From: Mesorhizobium sp. dw_380
GTDB lineage: Bacteria > Pseudomonadota > Alphaproteobacteria > Rhizobiales > Rhizobiaceae
Assembly: GCF_018588885.1 (NCBI RefSeq)
Contig: NZ_JAFFIW010000011.1
Location: 62,001-126,000 of the forward strand
Reading direction: 5' to 3'
Length of the DNA stretch: 64,000 nt
Notes under the pieces: model-generated
Seen by the model: only the letters and a program-made list of their open reading frames with translations
Told to the model about the DNA's origin: nothing
Database searches by the model: none
Shown: positions 1 through 9,611 of the stretch, piece by piece
Layout: each line of letters starts with the position of its first letter
Position numbering within the stretch: position 1 is the stretch's first letter
Translations under genes and position numbers: made by a program

Positions 1-1008
1 GTGCTCACCCCCGGCGAAGCGCAAGAGGTGCTCGGCCTGGTGCGCGCCATGACCAGGGCCGGCGACCTCACAGTGCTGATGATCTCGCACAAATTCCACG
101 AGGTGACGGCGTTCGCCGACGATGTCAGCGTGCTGCGCAAGGGCAGGCTGACCGGCACCGGTCGCGTTGCCGACCTCGACCACAGGCAGATGGCGGCGAT
201 GATGATAGGCGACCAGCCGATCGCCGCCCTCGACAGCCGCGCCGACCCGAAGCCGGACGCCGAGATCGTGCTCAAGGTGAAAGCATTGAAGGCACCCGAC
301 CGCACGGGGCTGAAGTCGATCCGCATAGAGGATCTCGGCGTTCGCTCCGGCGAGATCGTCGGCATTGCCGGCATTTCCGGCAACGGCCAGAAGGAGTTCC
401 TCGAAGTGCTGGCCGGGCAGCGCCCGCGCGATGCCGGCGAAGTCATGGTGCGCGGCACCGCCTATGCGGCGACGCGTGCCGAGGCGCGTGCGCTCAACGT
501 CCGCCTCATCCCTGAAGAGCCGCTGAAGAATGCCTGCGCGCCGAAGATGACGGTGGCCGAGAACATCTCCTTCCGCACCTTCGACATCGACGGTAACGGT
601 AGACCGGTGAGTTGGATCAGCACCAGTGCCATCAGGACATTCAGCGCCCGCCTGGTGGAGCAGTTCAAGGTCAAGACCGCTTCGCTGTCCTCGCCGATCG
701 CCTCGCTGTCGGGCGGCAATGTGCAGCGTGCCGTGCTGGCGCGCGAGCTGACCGGCGAGGTCGATCTGCTGATTGTCTCCAACCCGTGCTTCGGCCTCGA
801 CTTCTCGGCCGTGGCCGAGATCCGCGCCCGCATCATGAAGGCGCGCAATGCGGGTGCGGCCGTGCTGTTGATGTCGGAGGATCTCGATGAGTTGCTCGAA
901 CTCTCCGACCGCATTCTCGTCATGTCCGACGGCGCGCTGGTCTACGAGACACCGATTGCCCAGGCGAGCGTACAGACGATCGGTGAGCACATGGCGGGGC
1001 ATCACTGA
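1..1008 (+). CDS. ABC transporter ATP-binding protein (BmpA/nucleoside-type, two-domain), 5' truncated
   Basis: This is the C-terminal part of a tandem-ATPase protein of the simple-sugar/purine-nucleoside importer type; the gene begins left of the window. The visible part starts at the end of the first ATPase domain (ISHKFHEV H-loop) and contains the whole second domain with signature [14 protein letters not shown]. As is usual in this subfamily, the second domain is degenerate: its P-loop region reads [10 protein letters not shown] and its Walker B region [13 protein letters not shown]. It is followed with almost no gap by a biuret-hydrolase-like gene, so the transporter probably imports the substrate of that pathway, biuret or a related ureide. 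The assignment to an ABC ATPase is firm; the substrate is inferred only from the neighbours. Confidence 0.9.
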   Translation: MLTPGEAQEVLGLVRAMTRAGDLTVLMISHKFHEVTAFADDVSVLRKGRLTGTGRVADLDHRQMAAMMIGDQPIAALDSRADPKPDAEIVLKVKALKAPDRTGLKSIRIEDLGVRSGEIVGIAGISGNGQKEFLEVLAGQRPRDAGEVMVRGTAYAATRAEARALNVRLIPEEPLKNACAPKMTVAENISFRTFDIDGNGRPVSWISTSAIRTFSARLVEQFKVKTASLSSPIASLSGGNVQRAVLARELTGEVDLLIVSNPCFGLDFSAVAEIRARIMKARNAGAAVLLMSEDLDELLELSDRILVMSDGALVYETPIAQASVQTIGEHMAGHH

Positions 1009-1676
1009 TGTCGCAAATCGATGCGCAGCCGTTTCCCTTCAACTTCAAGCCCGCAACGACGGCGCTGATCGTCATTGACATGCAGCGCGATTTTGCCGAG
1101 CCCGGTGGCTTCGGCGCCAGCCTCGGCAACGACGTCAGCCGGATCACCGCGATCGTGCCGACGGTGAAGAAACTGATCGAAGGCTTTCGCGCCGCCGGCC
1201 TGCCGGTGATCCATACCATGGAGTGCCACAGGCCCGACCTTTCCGACCTGCCGCCGGCCAAGCGCGATCGCGGCAATCCGTCGATCCGCATCGGCGATAT
1301 CGGCCCGATGGGGCGCGTGCTGATCGCCGGCGAGCCGGGCACGGCGATCCTCGACGAACTCAAGCCATTGCCCGGAGAGATCGTCATCGAGAAGCCCGGC
1401 AAGGGCGCGTTCTATGCCACAAGCTTCGGTGACGACCTCAAGAGACTCGGCGCCCAGCACCTCGTCTTTGCCGGGGTGACGACCGAGGTCTGCGTGCAGA
1501 CGACGATGCGCGAAGCCAACGACCGCGGCTATGAGTGCTTGCTCGCCGAGGACGCGACGGAGAGCTACTTTCCCGAGTTCAAGGCGGCGGCGATCGCCAT
1601 GATCAAGGCGCAGGGCGCCATCGTCGGCTGGACGGCAACCACCGACCAAGTACTCGAGGGAATTGCCAATGCCTAA
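1008..1676 (+). CDS. Biuret-hydrolase-like cysteine hydrolase (isochorismatase family)
   Basis: A 222-residue cytoplasmic hydrolase of the isochorismatase-like superfamily. The catalytic triad is visible: Asp24 in VIDMQRDF, Lys132 in KPGKGAF and Cys162 in TTEVCVQTT. The [11 protein letters not shown] stretch after the cysteine is typical of the biuret hydrolase/ureidoacrylate/N-carbamoyl amidohydrolase branch. Biuret hydrolase (BiuH) of Rhizobium leguminosarum converts biuret to allophanate. An allophanate hydrolase gene lies just downstream in the same operon, which supports the same reaction here. The ATG overlaps the stop of the upstream ABC gene by one base. Another N-carbamoyl substrate remains possible. 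Confidence 0.78.
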   Translation: MSQIDAQPFPFNFKPATTALIVIDMQRDFAEPGGFGASLGNDVSRITAIVPTVKKLIEGFRAAGLPVIHTMECHRPDLSDLPPAKRDRGNPSIRIGDIGPMGRVLIAGEPGTAILDELKPLPGEIVIEKPGKGAFYATSFGDDLKRLGAQHLVFAGVTTEVCVQTTMREANDRGYECLLAEDATESYFPEFKAAAIAMIKAQGAIVGWTATTDQVLEGIANA

Positions 1677-2019
1677 TTTGAGTTTTGCCGGCCTGCTCGA
1701 CGGCGGCTGGCGCGATCTCGCGTTCGAGCATTTCCGCGACGGCATCAAGGTGCATTGGCTGCTGAAGGGCGGGCCGGTCGAACCGTCGGTCGCGATCCTC
1801 AGCTATCAGCCCGGTGCGGGCGTGCCGCGCCACCGCCATGCCGGGCTGGAGACCATCGTCGTGCTGGAAGGCACCCAGAGCGACGAGAACGGCGACTATC
1901 CCCCGGGCAGCGTCGTCCTCAATCCGGTTGGGACCGAGCATTCGGTGTGGACGAAGGACGGCTGCGTCGTGCTGATCCAGTGGGACCTGCCGGTGATCAT
2001 TCTGGGGGAGGGGAAATGA
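1669..2019 (+). CDS. Small cupin-domain protein
   Basis: A single-domain cupin of 116 residues. Metal-ligand motifs are visible: PRHRHAGLE followed by VLEG forms cupin motif 1, and GTEHSVW lies in motif 2. It resembles ChrR-type cupins. I chose the ATG with a GAGGGA ribosome-binding site about 7 nt upstream; an in-frame TTG six bases earlier is less likely. The gene overlaps the stop of the hydrolase gene before it and shares an ATGA overlap with the allophanate hydrolase after it, so it is translationally coupled inside the biuret/allophanate operon. Its role there, accessory enzyme or sensor, is unknown. Confidence 0.75.
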   Translation: MPNLSFAGLLDGGWRDLAFEHFRDGIKVHWLLKGGPVEPSVAILSYQPGAGVPRHRHAGLETIVVLEGTQSDENGDYPPGSVVLNPVGTEHSVWTKDGCVVLIQWDLPVIILGEGK

Positions 2020-3866
2020 GCGATATCCATTTCGACATAGGCAGCCTGCACGGCGCCTATCAGGCCGGCCTCGGCGTCGCGGAGGTGATCGAAGCTGTCC
2101 ATGCCCGCCTCGTGGCCGCCGACGATCCCGGCATCTTCATCCATCTGTCCGACAAGGCCGCATTGCTGGCGGCGGCCGAGGCACTCGGCTCGTTCGACCC
2201 GGTGGCAAAGCCGCTCTGGGGCATTCCTTTCGCCGTCAAGGACAACATCGACGTCGCCGGCATGCCGACGACGGCGGCCTGCGCCGAATACACCTACTGG
2301 CCCGAGAAAGACGCAGCCGTGGTGGCGCGGCTGAAGGCGGCCGGCGCGCTGGTCGTCGGCAAGACCAATCTCGACCAGTTCGCCACCGGCCTCGTCGGCG
2401 TGCGCACACCCTGGCCGATTCCGCGCAACGCCATCGATGAGGCGCTGGTTCCGGGCGGCTCTTCCTCCGGCTCGGCGGTGGCGACGGCGCGCGGCATCCT
2501 CTCGTTCGCGCTCGGCACCGACACGGCCGGCTCCGGCCGCATCCCGGCCGGCCTCAACAACATCGTCGGGCTAAAGCCGACGGTTGGTGCGCTGTCGGCC
2601 GCCGGCGTCGTGCCGGCCTGCCGCACGCTCGACTGCGTCTCGGTGTTCGCGCTGACCGTCGACGATGCCTATAGGGTGTTCTCCGTCGCCGCCGCGCGCG
2701 ACGCTGCCGATCCTTATTCGCGCGATCTCGCCGTCCAGCCGCTCGCTACGCGGCCGCCGGCGCTGACCGTCGGCGTGCCTGCAAAATCGGACCTCAAATT
2801 CTTCGGCGATATGGCCATGCAGGCCGGCTTCGAGACCTCGCTTGCCATGCTGTCGCGGCTCGGCTGCCGGCTGGTGGAAATCCCCTTCGGTGATTTCTAC
2901 GCCACAGCCAACCTGCTCTATGAAGGCGCCTGGGTGGCCGAGCGCTATGCGGCGATCCGCGATTTCATGGAGGCCAACGAAGCCGCCCTGCATCCGGTGA
3001 CGCGCAAGATCATCGGCGGCGCCAGGAAACTGTCGGCGGCGGACGCCTTCCGCGGCCTCTACGCCTTGCAGGCCTACAAGGCGAAGCTCGCCCCCGTCAT
3101 TGCCTCGGTCGACCTGTTCTGCGTGCCGACCGCGCCGACGCACTACACCACTGCTGCCGTGCTCGCCGATCCCGTCGAGACCAACAGCCGCCTTGGCACC
3201 TACACCAATTTCGTCAACCTGCTCGACATGTGCGGCATCGCCGTGCCGACCGGCAGGCGCGGCGACGGCCTGCCGATGAGCGTCACCCTGCTGGCGCCGG
3301 CCGGCCGCGATGCGCTGACGGCGATGCTCGCCCGCGACCTGCATGCGGCGAGCGGCCTTCCGCTCGGCGGCACGGGCTGGCCGCAGCCCGGCCCGCAACC
3401 AACCGCCCAGCCTGCCGACGACGGCATGATCGACCTGGTGGTGGTCGGCGCGCATCTGTCGGGCATGCCGCTCAACGGCCAGCTCAACCAGCTCGGCGCG
3501 CATTTCCTGCGTGCGACCAGGACCACCGCCGCCTACAGGCTCTATGCTCTGGCCGGCCAGTCCGTGCCCAAGCCCGGCCTGATCCGTGTTGCCGATGGAG
3601 GCATGCGGATCGACGTCGAGGTCTGGCGGCTTGGGCCGGAGGCCTTCGGCCGTTTCGTCGCCGCTATTCCGGCACCGCTCGGCATCGGCACGATTGAGCT
3701 CGACGACGGCACCCCTGCCAAGGGTTTTCTGGTCGAAACCGCGGGCTTGGACGGTGCCTCCGATATCTCCGCATTCGGCGGCTGGCGCCGCTTTATCGCA
3801 CGCGGCAAAGACACGGCCGATCAAAGTGAAAAGCGGCAGAACTGGCCCGCCGGCGTCGCGACCTGA
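2016..3866 (+). CDS. atzF: Allophanate hydrolase
   Basis: A 616-residue amidase-signature enzyme that splits allophanate into ammonia and CO2, the last step of biuret, cyanurate or urea-amidolyase pathways. The Ser-cisSer-Lys triad is visible as Lys75 (FAVKDN), Ser149 (GGSSSGSA) and Ser173 (TAGSGRIPAG). The GTDTAGSGRIPAG motif is typical of allophanate hydrolases. After about residue 450 there is the C-terminal extension of AtzF/DUR1,2-type enzymes (VVVGAHLSGMPLNGQL...). The start is the ATG overlapping the cupin stop as ATGA, behind a GGGGGAGGGGA ribosome-binding site. The preceding hydrolase gene would supply its substrate. It is the last gene of its operon. Confidence 0.92.
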   Translation: MSDIHFDIGSLHGAYQAGLGVAEVIEAVHARLVAADDPGIFIHLSDKAALLAAAEALGSFDPVAKPLWGIPFAVKDNIDVAGMPTTAACAEYTYWPEKDAAVVARLKAAGALVVGKTNLDQFATGLVGVRTPWPIPRNAIDEALVPGGSSSGSAVATARGILSFALGTDTAGSGRIPAGLNNIVGLKPTVGALSAAGVVPACRTLDCVSVFALTVDDAYRVFSVAAARDAADPYSRDLAVQPLATRPPALTVGVPAKSDLKFFGDMAMQAGFETSLAMLSRLGCRLVEIPFGDFYATANLLYEGAWVAERYAAIRDFMEANEAALHPVTRKIIGGARKLSAADAFRGLYALQAYKAKLAPVIASVDLFCVPTAPTHYTTAAVLADPVETNSRLGTYTNFVNLLDMCGIAVPTGRRGDGLPMSVTLLAPAGRDALTAMLARDLHAASGLPLGGTGWPQPGPQPTAQPADDGMIDLVVVGAHLSGMPLNGQLNQLGAHFLRATRTTAAYRLYALAGQSVPKPGLIRVADGGMRIDVEVWRLGPEAFGRFVAAIPAPLGIGTIELDDGTPAKGFLVETAGLDGASDISAFGGWRRFIARGKDTADQSEKRQNWPAGVAT

Positions 3867-4374
3867 TTATCGTGCAGGCTTGCCTTGGCGGGCTTGCCTG
3901 TTGGCACGCCGGCGGAGGTCCTCTCGACCAGCAGAACGCTTCCCTATCTCATGAACCCCGGTGATCAGATTGCGCGGGCGTTGAGGGAAGAAAGTTGAGC
4001 TTTGGTGGCGGGAGAGCGCTACCGTCTTTCCCCCACTTATCGAACCATCAGTTCCGACTTCGTTGCTGCGGCTGAACGAGATAAGTCGAGCGGCGACAAT
4101 GCCTTTGGTCGCCGAAGGCGGAGTGTCGTCGCTGACCGGCCGCCGGACTTGTCGAGAACTGGAATTGCGCGCTATCTCGCCCGGTCGGCTTCCATCCCAC
4201 CACGCAAAAAGTGTGGACCGCCGCGGACGGGTACAGTCGGTCCCGCGTCCCGGCCTGCGAGCCAGCTGCCAACGGCCACATAAGTTTATTCGTTTTTGAC
4301 CAATACGCGCCGGCAGATTCCTGTAATCTTCGGAAAAACACCGGGACAACCGGGCCAACCAGAAAGGTCGGGGA
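3867..4374. other. Intergenic region, about 510 bp, no gene recognised
   Basis: This stretch separates the biuret operon from the AraC regulator. Short open frames exist on both strands, but none gives recognisable protein sequence or a convincing ribosome-binding site. A weak GC-rich hairpin (CAGGC/GCCTG arms, 3876-3901) just after atzF may act in termination, although no T-run follows. It also contains an 18-bp tract resembling the 3' end of the tRNA-Met gene, listed separately. The promoter of the AraC gene is presumably in the right part, but I cannot define it. Confidence 0.5.
4001..4018 (+). repeat. Imperfect copy of the 3' end of tRNA-Met (possible attachment-site remnant)
   Basis: The tract TTTGGTGGCGGGAGAGCG matches 16 of 18 bases of the sequence that covers the CCA end and acceptor stem of the tRNA-Met gene at 56506-56582, in the same orientation. 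The match does not extend into the T-arm. A direct repeat of a tRNA 3' end is the usual footprint of tyrosine-recombinase islands, but no integrase is present in the window, so this may be chance. Confidence 0.25.
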
Positions 4375-5355
4375 ATGAAATACGTCGTCGATACGATCGG
4401 CGGTCCCGCAGGCGGTGATGCCTGGCAAGCCGCTGTTACCGAAGCCTATTTTCCGCTCGATACCGAATATCGGAACCGTCGCGAATTTTCAGGCACGCTG
4501 GAAACCTTCTCTCTGGGGCTCGTCAGCGTGTCTAAAATGCGCTGCGATGCCGTAAGCTATCGCCGCCATCGCCGCCACTTCCTCAACGAGCGTGACGCCA
4601 GCCTGCTCATCACCATCCCGGAGATGTCGGAGGTGAATTTCTCGCAAGGGTCGAGGACCGTCAATTGCGGTCCGGGCGGCTTCCTCGTTGAGAGGGGAGA
4701 TGCGCCTTACGAATTCTGGCACGGCAAGCCAAACGCGCTTTGGGTCCTGAAGGTGCCGTCATCGAGCGTTCGGGCGCGGATCGGATCCGCCGAACGGCTC
4801 AGTGCACTCAGTTTCGACGCGACCCAAGGCGTCGCCGCGCTCTTCCTCGACACGGTGCGAACCACGATCGGCCATGTCGATGAGATCACTGAAGTCGCTC
4901 GTGAGATGATGGGCAGGCACATCCTGGAAATGCTGTGCCTGTCGATCGTGAGCGACGATCGCGTGCTGGACAGCAGCATCTCGTCGATCCGGGCCGGCCA
5001 TTTGCACCGTGCCGAGCAGTATATTCGCGACAACCTGAAGAATTCCGGCCTCGGCCCGCAGGCGGTGGCTGATGCCTGCGGCATTTCCCTGCGTTACCTG
5101 CAGGTCCTTTTTCAGGACAGCAACCAGTCGATCAACGGCTTCATCCGCGACGCCCGGCTTGAACTTTGCGCCGAGGAGCTGATGTCGGTGACGAACATCA
5201 GCAGCGTTGCCGAGATCGCTTACCGCTGGGGCTTCGCCGACCAGTCTCAGTTCTGCAAGCACTACCGGACGCGGTTCGGCTGCGCACCGACGGATACCCG
5301 TCGCGAAGCAGCGAACCGGGCAGGCCGCGCCTCGACCTCGAGAGAGCGGCACTAG
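4375..5355 (+). CDS. AraC family transcriptional regulator
   Basis: A 326-residue regulator. The C-terminal 100 residues hold the two AraC helix-turn-helix units: the first around PQAVADACGISLRYLQVLF, the second around SVAEIAYRWGFADQSQFCKH followed by RTRFGCAPTD. The N-terminal 180 residues resemble the AraC-binding-like domain typical of catabolic AraC activators. The ATG follows a GGTCGGGGA ribosome-binding region. It lies about 100 bp upstream of hyuA on the same strand, so it probably activates the hyuAB module in response to its substrate. No operator could be recognised. Confidence 0.88.
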   Translation: MKYVVDTIGGPAGGDAWQAAVTEAYFPLDTEYRNRREFSGTLETFSLGLVSVSKMRCDAVSYRRHRRHFLNERDASLLITIPEMSEVNFSQGSRTVNCGPGGFLVERGDAPYEFWHGKPNALWVLKVPSSSVRARIGSAERLSALSFDATQGVAALFLDTVRTTIGHVDEITEVAREMMGRHILEMLCLSIVSDDRVLDSSISSIRAGHLHRAEQYIRDNLKNSGLGPQAVADACGISLRYLQVLFQDSNQSINGFIRDARLELCAEELMSVTNISSVAEIAYRWGFADQSQFCKHYRTRFGCAPTDTRREAANRAGRASTSRERH

Positions 5356-5456
5356 ACCCGACGAAATCCGGGCCAATTCCACCATCTATCGAGACGTCGC
5401 CCCGGCAAGCGGCGAAAGCCGGGCTTTGCCCGCAAAGACCCTGCGAAGGAATTGTC

Positions 5457-7484
5457 ATGAGCCGAATTAGAGTTGCCGTCGATGTAGGAGGGACCTTCAC
5501 CGACATCTGCATCATGGACGAAGACAGCGGTGCGATCCGTATCGAAAAGACCGCCTCCACGCCTGACGATCCCATGCAGGCCATTATGAATGGCGTGGAG
5601 CAGGGCCGCATCGATCTTTCGGAGGTGACGATGTTCTCTCACGGCACGACGGTCGCCACAAATGCGCTGATCACCCGCCGCCTGCCGCGCACCGCAATGG
5701 TCTGCACGGAGGGTTTCCGTGACGTTGTCGAGATCCGCCGCGCCAACAAGGAAGATCTCTGGGACACCTACAAGGATGTCGCCAAGCCCTATATCCCGCG
5801 CCGTGACCGGCTGACAGTCCGGGAACGGGTCAGTGCCGAGGGCACGATCCTGGAAGCGCTGGATGAAGAGGCTGCGCGCCGCGTCGCGGACGTTCTCAAG
5901 AGACGGCAGGTCAGGTCCATCGCCGTCTGCTTCATGAACTCCTATGTCAACGGCGCCAATGAGCGCCGCATGCGTGAGATCCTGAAGGAGGCCATGCCGG
6001 ATCTGCCGGTCTCGATCTCCTCGGAGGTGATGCCGGAAATCTTCGAGCACGAGCGTTTCTCCACCACCATGGCGAACGCCGTCTGCGCCCCGGTCGTCGT
6101 CGACTATGTGTCGCGTCTTGGAGAAAAGCTTGCCGCAGCCGGATATAGGCGAGATCTCCTGTTGCTGCACAGCGGTGGCGGGGTCATGACACCCGCGAGC
6201 GTCAAGGATTTCTCGGCCCGACTCGCGGGATCGGGCATCGCCGCCGGCGCGATCGCAAGCCGCTTCATCGGAAATCTCTGTGGCTTCCCGAACTCTATCG
6301 GCTTCGACATGGGCGGCACCAGCACCGACGTCTCGCTCGCATGGAACGGGGAGTCGCGCATCACAAAAGACTGGTACATCGAATTCGGATATCCGATCCG
6401 CTTCCCCTCCATCGAGGTGCTGACCATCGGCGCAGGCGGCGGGTCATTGGCATGGCGGGACGAGGGCGGCAGCTTGCGCAACGGACCGCAATCCGCCGGC
6501 GCCTTTCCAGGCCCGGCCTGCTACAAGAACGGCAACCGCATCGCCACCAATACCGATGCCAATGTCGTGCTCGGCCGCCTCGGCACCAGCCTCGCGGGCG
6601 GTAAGATCACGCTCGACCCTGTCTTGGCCACCCAGGCGGTGCAGGAGACGGTGGCGGCGCCCTTCGGCATGGAACTCCACCAGGCGGCCGAGGCGATCAT
6701 CGCAGTCGCCAACGCCAATATGGGCAATGCCGTCCGACTTCTCTCGATCAGCCGAGGCTATGACCCGCGCGACTTTGCACTCGTTGCATTCGGCGGTGCA
6801 GGCGCTTTGCACGGAGCGGCCGTGGCCAAGGAGCTTTCGATTCCAACCGTGATCGTGCCGCCCAATCCCGGCGTCACCTCCGCGCTCGGTTGCCTTCTCG
6901 TCGACGTGCAGCACGATTTCTCCGAGAGCTTCATGGCGGATGCCTCGACGGTTTCACCAGCCGAGATGCAGACGGCCTTTGTTCGGATGGAAGAACAGGC
7001 CGTTGAGCGTCTAACCCATGAGGGTGTGGCGCAGGAAGACATGGCGCTGCAGCGTACGGTCGAGATGATGTACCAGGGCCAGTGGCGCTCGCTTGCGGTG
7101 TCAGCGCCGGCGCGGATCGAGAGCGTCTGCTCGCTGATCGAGGCATTCCACAACGAGCATGAACGCGAGTTCAACTACCGCCGCGAAGAGGCACCGGTGT
7201 CGATCTTCCGCATCGCGGTCAAGGCGATCGGCATCGTCCCGAAAGCCGACATACCGCGGCACGAAGTCTTGCCTCATGTGCCCGAGCCCCTCGGCCGCCG
7301 CGGCGTCTGGTTCGACGGCGTATCTCACGATGCAGCCGTGTATGAACGTGACCAACTGAGCGCCGGCGCTGCTTTCACAGGGCCTGCCATTGTCGAACAG
7401 TTCGATTCCACCACCGTGGTCCCGCCGGGAATGAGCGCGACCGTCGATGGCTTCCTGAACATCCTCATCGTGACGAAAGGCTGA
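5457..7484 (+). CDS. hyuA: Hydantoinase/oxoprolinase A subunit (ATP-dependent amidohydrolase)
   Basis: A 675-residue HyuA-type subunit of the hydantoinase A/5-oxoprolinase/acetone-carboxylase superfamily. Two ASKHA phosphate-binding loops are visible: VAVDVGGTFTD at the N-terminus and GFDMGGTSTDVS near residue 285. An FGGAGALHG motif lies near residue 445. This subunit binds ATP and activates the amide or lactam carbonyl by phosphorylation. The ATG was chosen at the conserved MSRIRVAVDVGGTF start, behind GAAGGA; the open frame extends further upstream only as non-homologous sequence. hyuB follows after 3 bp. Possible substrates include hydantoins, 5-oxoproline and lactams (caprolactamase CapA is a homologue). 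The sequence alone does not decide. Confidence 0.88.
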   Translation: MSRIRVAVDVGGTFTDICIMDEDSGAIRIEKTASTPDDPMQAIMNGVEQGRIDLSEVTMFSHGTTVATNALITRRLPRTAMVCTEGFRDVVEIRRANKEDLWDTYKDVAKPYIPRRDRLTVRERVSAEGTILEALDEEAARRVADVLKRRQVRSIAVCFMNSYVNGANERRMREILKEAMPDLPVSISSEVMPEIFEHERFSTTMANAVCAPVVVDYVSRLGEKLAAAGYRRDLLLLHSGGGVMTPASVKDFSARLAGSGIAAGAIASRFIGNLCGFPNSIGFDMGGTSTDVSLAWNGESRITKDWYIEFGYPIRFPSIEVLTIGAGGGSLAWRDEGGSLRNGPQSAGAFPGPACYKNGNRIATNTDANVVLGRLGTSLAGGKITLDPVLATQAVQETVAAPFGMELHQAAEAIIAVANANMGNAVRLLSISRGYDPRDFALVAFGGAGALHGAAVAKELSIPTVIVPPNPGVTSALGCLLVDVQHDFSESFMADASTVSPAEMQTAFVRMEEQAVERLTHEGVAQEDMALQRTVEMMYQGQWRSLAVSAPARIESVCSLIEAFHNEHEREFNYRREEAPVSIFRIAVKAIGIVPKADIPRHEVLPHVPEPLGRRGVWFDGVSHDAAVYERDQLSAGAAFTGPAIVEQFDSTTVVPPGMSATVDGFLNILIVTKG

Positions 7485-7487
7485 GCC

Positions 7488-9455
7488 ATGACAAAGCTGA
7501 TTGAAACGAGCCCTGGCCTCGATCCGGTAACGTTCGAGGTGCTGAAGAACTCCTTCATCACCACCGTCGACCAGATGGCCGAACAGATGCTGCGCACCTG
7601 CTATTCCTTCGTCATCTACAACCGAGACTTTTCAAATGCCCTCCACGACGCGGATGGCAACTCCGTCGCCCAGGGCAACTACGACATCGCGGTCCACGTC
7701 GGCACACTGCACAACACGTGCAAGGAGGTGATCCGGGTCTTCGAAGGCGATATGGCACCCGGCGACGTCTACGCGATCAACGATCCCTATGCCGGCGGCA
7801 CGCATTTCAGCGATGTTCGGCTCGTCCGGCCGATCTTCGACGAAGACAAACTGATCGGCTTCTCCCAGTCGAACGGCCACTGGTCGGATCTCGGCGGCTC
7901 CGTGCCGGGTTCCTTCGACGTCACCGCCCGCGACATGTTCCGAGAAGGGCTGCGGATCACGCCGCTGCGGCTTTTCCAGCGCGGCCGTTTCTGCTCCGAC
8001 GTCGCCAATATGATCGCGGCCAACACGCGCGATCCGGCATCGATCATTGGCGACATCCATTCCCAGGCGCAGGCGACGCAGGCGGCCGAGCGCGAACTGT
8101 TGCGACTGGTCAGGAAGTACGGGCGTGGCCAGGTCATGCGCGGTATGGAGGAGGTTCAGGACTACGTCGAGCGCGCCGTGCGAAAGCGTCTCGCGGAGCT
8201 GCCCGACGGCCCGTGGGAGACGGTCGACTACATCGATCGCGATCTTGGTGCCGGCGAGGGCATGATCCCGATCCGCATTAAAATGACGATCAAGGGCGAC
8301 ACGATCCATTACGATTTTACGGGAAGCCATTCGACCATTGCCTCGATGTACAATTCCGCCCCGGGCGCGACCTTCTCGGCCGTGGTCGCCGGCATGAAGA
8401 CCTTCTTCCCGGACCTTCCGCTCAACAGCGGGTTTTACCGGATGATCGAGGTGACCGCGCCGAAGAACAGCGTCGTCAGCGCGGAATGGCCGGTGGCCGT
8501 GACCGGGTTCCTGATGCCGTTCGAAAAGATCATGAACGCGATCTTCGAGATGTGGTCGAAGATCATGCCCGAACGCGCTATCGCCTGCGCCTTCAACCTC
8601 GAATATCTGCTGGCCGGGGGACGGGACGCGCGCAAACCCGAAAAGCCGATCTTCATGTTCTACGAATGGTTGCCCGGCGGCTGGGGCGGGCGCAACGGCA
8701 AGGATGGCGCCGATGTCACGACTGCCTGCTTCGGAACGGGGCTGATGTCGCAGCCGAACGAAGGCAATGAGCGGGTGAATCCCACTCGGACGATCGAGTT
8801 CCAGATCAAGCAGGATTCAGCCGGTCCCGGCAAATGGCGCGGCGGCGTCGGCGTGCAGAAGACCTCGTTGTTGCTTGAGGCCGAAAATGCCGTCATGTCC
8901 TATATTTGCGACCGCGAGCGCGCTGTCGTCTGGGGTGTCGAAGGAGGCCTGCCGTCGATGCCGCACGGCTTGACCATGAAGCGCGCCGGAGAAGAGACAG
9001 AGATCTGGCTCGGCTCCGTGTTCTCCGATTACTCCGTCCACACAGGCGACCAGTTCGCTCGTCCGACGGCCGGCGGCGGCGGTTTCGGCGATCCACTGGA
9101 GCGCGAGCCCCGCAAGGTGATGGAGGACGTCATTGACGACTACGTTTCTCTGGAGCGCGCCAAGACTGACTACGGCGTGGTGATCCACGAAATCGATCGC
9201 GACCTGTGCCAGTACGAAATCGACGAGACGGCAACCGAAGCCTGCCGTGCCGACATCCGGGCGAAGCGGAAGGGCTGGGCACGCATGGATCCCGAGGAGG
9301 TCGCGCGCAAATACCGCTCCGGCGAGATCGATCCGCTCGATGCGGTTCGGCACTATGCCTCGATCCTCGACTGGGAGACTGGCGAATTGCTTCCCATAAC
9401 GACCGCCCAGTTCCGTGAGAGCTTTGAGAAACGGACCGTTGCCCACTGGGTCTGA
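7488..9455 (+). CDS. hyuB: Hydantoinase/oxoprolinase B subunit
   Basis: A 655-residue HyuB-type partner of the preceding subunit. Family features are clear: the N-terminal DPVTFEVLKNSF, the acidic and histidine-rich block around DPYAGGTHFSDVRLV, and near residue 515 a glycine-rich TAGGGGFGDPLER. HyuA and HyuB together form the ATP-dependent ring-opening amidohydrolase. The C-terminus (after about residue 550) is a family-variable extension. It lies 3 bp after hyuA and only 44 bp before the promoter-leader of the molybdenum hydroxylase operon, so read-through into that operon is possible. I infer that the two units act on the same class of cyclic amide. Confidence 0.88.
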   Translation: MTKLIETSPGLDPVTFEVLKNSFITTVDQMAEQMLRTCYSFVIYNRDFSNALHDADGNSVAQGNYDIAVHVGTLHNTCKEVIRVFEGDMAPGDVYAINDPYAGGTHFSDVRLVRPIFDEDKLIGFSQSNGHWSDLGGSVPGSFDVTARDMFREGLRITPLRLFQRGRFCSDVANMIAANTRDPASIIGDIHSQAQATQAAERELLRLVRKYGRGQVMRGMEEVQDYVERAVRKRLAELPDGPWETVDYIDRDLGAGEGMIPIRIKMTIKGDTIHYDFTGSHSTIASMYNSAPGATFSAVVAGMKTFFPDLPLNSGFYRMIEVTAPKNSVVSAEWPVAVTGFLMPFEKIMNAIFEMWSKIMPERAIACAFNLEYLLAGGRDARKPEKPIFMFYEWLPGGWGGRNGKDGADVTTACFGTGLMSQPNEGNERVNPTRTIEFQIKQDSAGPGKWRGGVGVQKTSLLLEAENAVMSYICDRERAVVWGVEGGLPSMPHGLTMKRAGEETEIWLGSVFSDYSVHTGDQFARPTAGGGGFGDPLEREPRKVMEDVIDDYVSLERAKTDYGVVIHEIDRDLCQYEIDETATEACRADIRAKRKGWARMDPEEVARKYRSGEIDPLDAVRHYASILDWETGELLPITTAQFRESFEKRTVAHWV

Positions 9456-9498
9456 GCGCTAACGAGCGCGCCGCAACCTTGCAGGCGCTCGCATGGAG

Positions 9499-9611
9499 TT
9501 ATCTGTTTTTTCGATACCATTTTCAAAGAATTACTATTTCACAGGAGCCTGAAGCTGGAGCAACAATGTTGCAGCGCCGCGAAAGTTGGCTGCTTCCGAG
9601 GGGTATGACAG
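9499..9611 (+). promoter_or_regulatory. Promoter-leader copy A of a duplicated 113-bp regulatory element
   Basis: The 45-bp block 9499-9543 matches, without gaps, 37 of 45 positions of the block at 25305-25349 read on the minus strand. Fully shared parts include TTATCTGTTTTTT at one end and TACTATTTCACA at the other. The 68-nt leader that follows is also homologous, including ATG-(T/C)TGCA-(G/A)CGCCGC and the GAGGGG ribosome-binding site. The exact 68-nt spacing to the start codon is the same in both copies. I infer a promoter and operator for one regulator, probably the LysR protein encoded next to copy B. Confidence 0.8.
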
